Assembly: GCA_036852015.1 (NCBI GenBank) | Contig: JAANDG010000179.1 | Coordinates: 183,184-247,183 of the forward strand | Direction of reading: 5' to 3' | Length of the DNA: 64,000 nt | From: Pelodera strongyloides | Taxonomy: Eukaryota > Nematoda > Chromadorea > Rhabditida > Rhabditidae | Shown: one piece after another, positions 63,892-64,000 of the stretch | Numbering within the stretch: position 1 is the stretch's first letter | Layout of the letters: each line of letters begins with the position of its first letter | Notes under the pieces: model-generated | The model's database searches: none | What the model saw: the letters and a program-made list of their open reading frames with translations, nothing else | Told to the model about the DNA's origin: nothing | Program-made: the position numbers and the translations under genes

Positions 63892-64000
63892 CTAATTCTT
63901 TTCAACGGACCACATAGTTCATAAACTTTACCTCATATTCTAACACTAGTTTATGTCATGTACTCTTACCCAATCAATACTACACACTACATCCCTTTCC

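Larger units (their letters stand above)
59545..64000 (+). mobile_element. Naiad-type Penelope-like retroelement (N-terminal GIY-YIG), decayed, truncated by window end
   Basis: The domain order is permuted relative to canonical Penelope. First comes a Cys motif, 'NPCKSSRCKICH' (61153–61188). Next is GIY-YIG endonuclease: 'GVIYSLTCDNCNMQYVGET', 'HRYHLNKNS', 'LYRHFSKC', with the CCHH residues present. A linker with CxC follows ('VNHVHCNCKDY', then 'LLSKGTKFREPFP'). Last is the RT: 'LPNIYAVPKLHK', 'DFSSLFTNLPHD', 'GVPQGGNSSPLLADLTL', 'RYMDDIAIF', 'LYNKTDDYSFDVIRFPMY'. This matches the Naiad clade of N-terminal-endonuclease PLEs. Several frameshifts break the ORF, so this copy is dead. The 5' boundary is unresolved; three 24-bp tandem units (GTGCCCTCGTGGCATAAT) lie at 60135–60210. 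Confidence 0.88.

Overview
The window is animal (invertebrate) nuclear DNA. It is AT-rich, with small exons split by GT–AG introns whose acceptors are mostly short TTTCAG/TTTTAG sites, long repeat-filled introns, and several classes of eukaryotic transposable element. Nothing in it is bacterial. I cannot name the phylum. The short TTTCAG acceptors and the PDE3 fit a nematode-like or other protostome genome, but this is only an inference.

Five genes can be reconstructed by joining exons whose splice phases agree. (1) ERCC8/CSA, a WD40 repair protein, on + at about 1.0–3.8 kb. (2) An unusual Cys-loop ligand-gated ion channel, 13 exons and about 419 aa, on - at 4.10–8.55 kb, tail to tail with ERCC8. 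(3) A bZIP transcription factor, 343 aa, on - at 10.3–12.9 kb. (4) A PDE3-type cyclic-nucleotide phosphodiesterase on - from 16.0 kb to about 46.9 kb. Its complete catalytic domain lies in exons between 17.9 and 20.7 kb, and its regulatory half is spread over introns of up to 6 kb. (5) An LRMDA-like leucine-rich-repeat protein on - at 50.9–55.6 kb. A possible sixth gene on + is visible only as a terminal exon at 57.07–57.35 kb followed by AATAAA.

Repeats fill most of the rest. Fragments of a LINE reverse transcriptase occupy the first 0.7 kb. At least five families of palindromic MITE-like elements share a TTAAAG(G/C)G terminus, and one copy is nested inside another family. A 165-bp inverted repeat flanks a CA microsatellite at 16.5–17.05 kb. 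(GA)n tracts, nearly all on the + strand, run through the PDE3 introns. A young non-autonomous LTR element sits inside the LRMDA gene at 51.67–54.27 kb: two 471-bp LTRs, a 5-bp target duplication, and an interior made almost entirely of a 73-bp minisatellite.

The right end (about 59.5–64.0 kb, running off the window) is a decayed Penelope-like retroelement with permuted domains: an N-terminal GIY-YIG nuclease, a CxC linker, then the reverse transcriptase. This is the Naiad architecture. Upstream of it is a hammerhead-ribozyme-like core, a motif reported as lacking in canonical form from that clade. The most unusual items are this element and its ribozyme-like motif, the minisatellite-filled LTR element, and the Cys-loop receptor with a bacterial-style, nearly absent M3–M4 loop.
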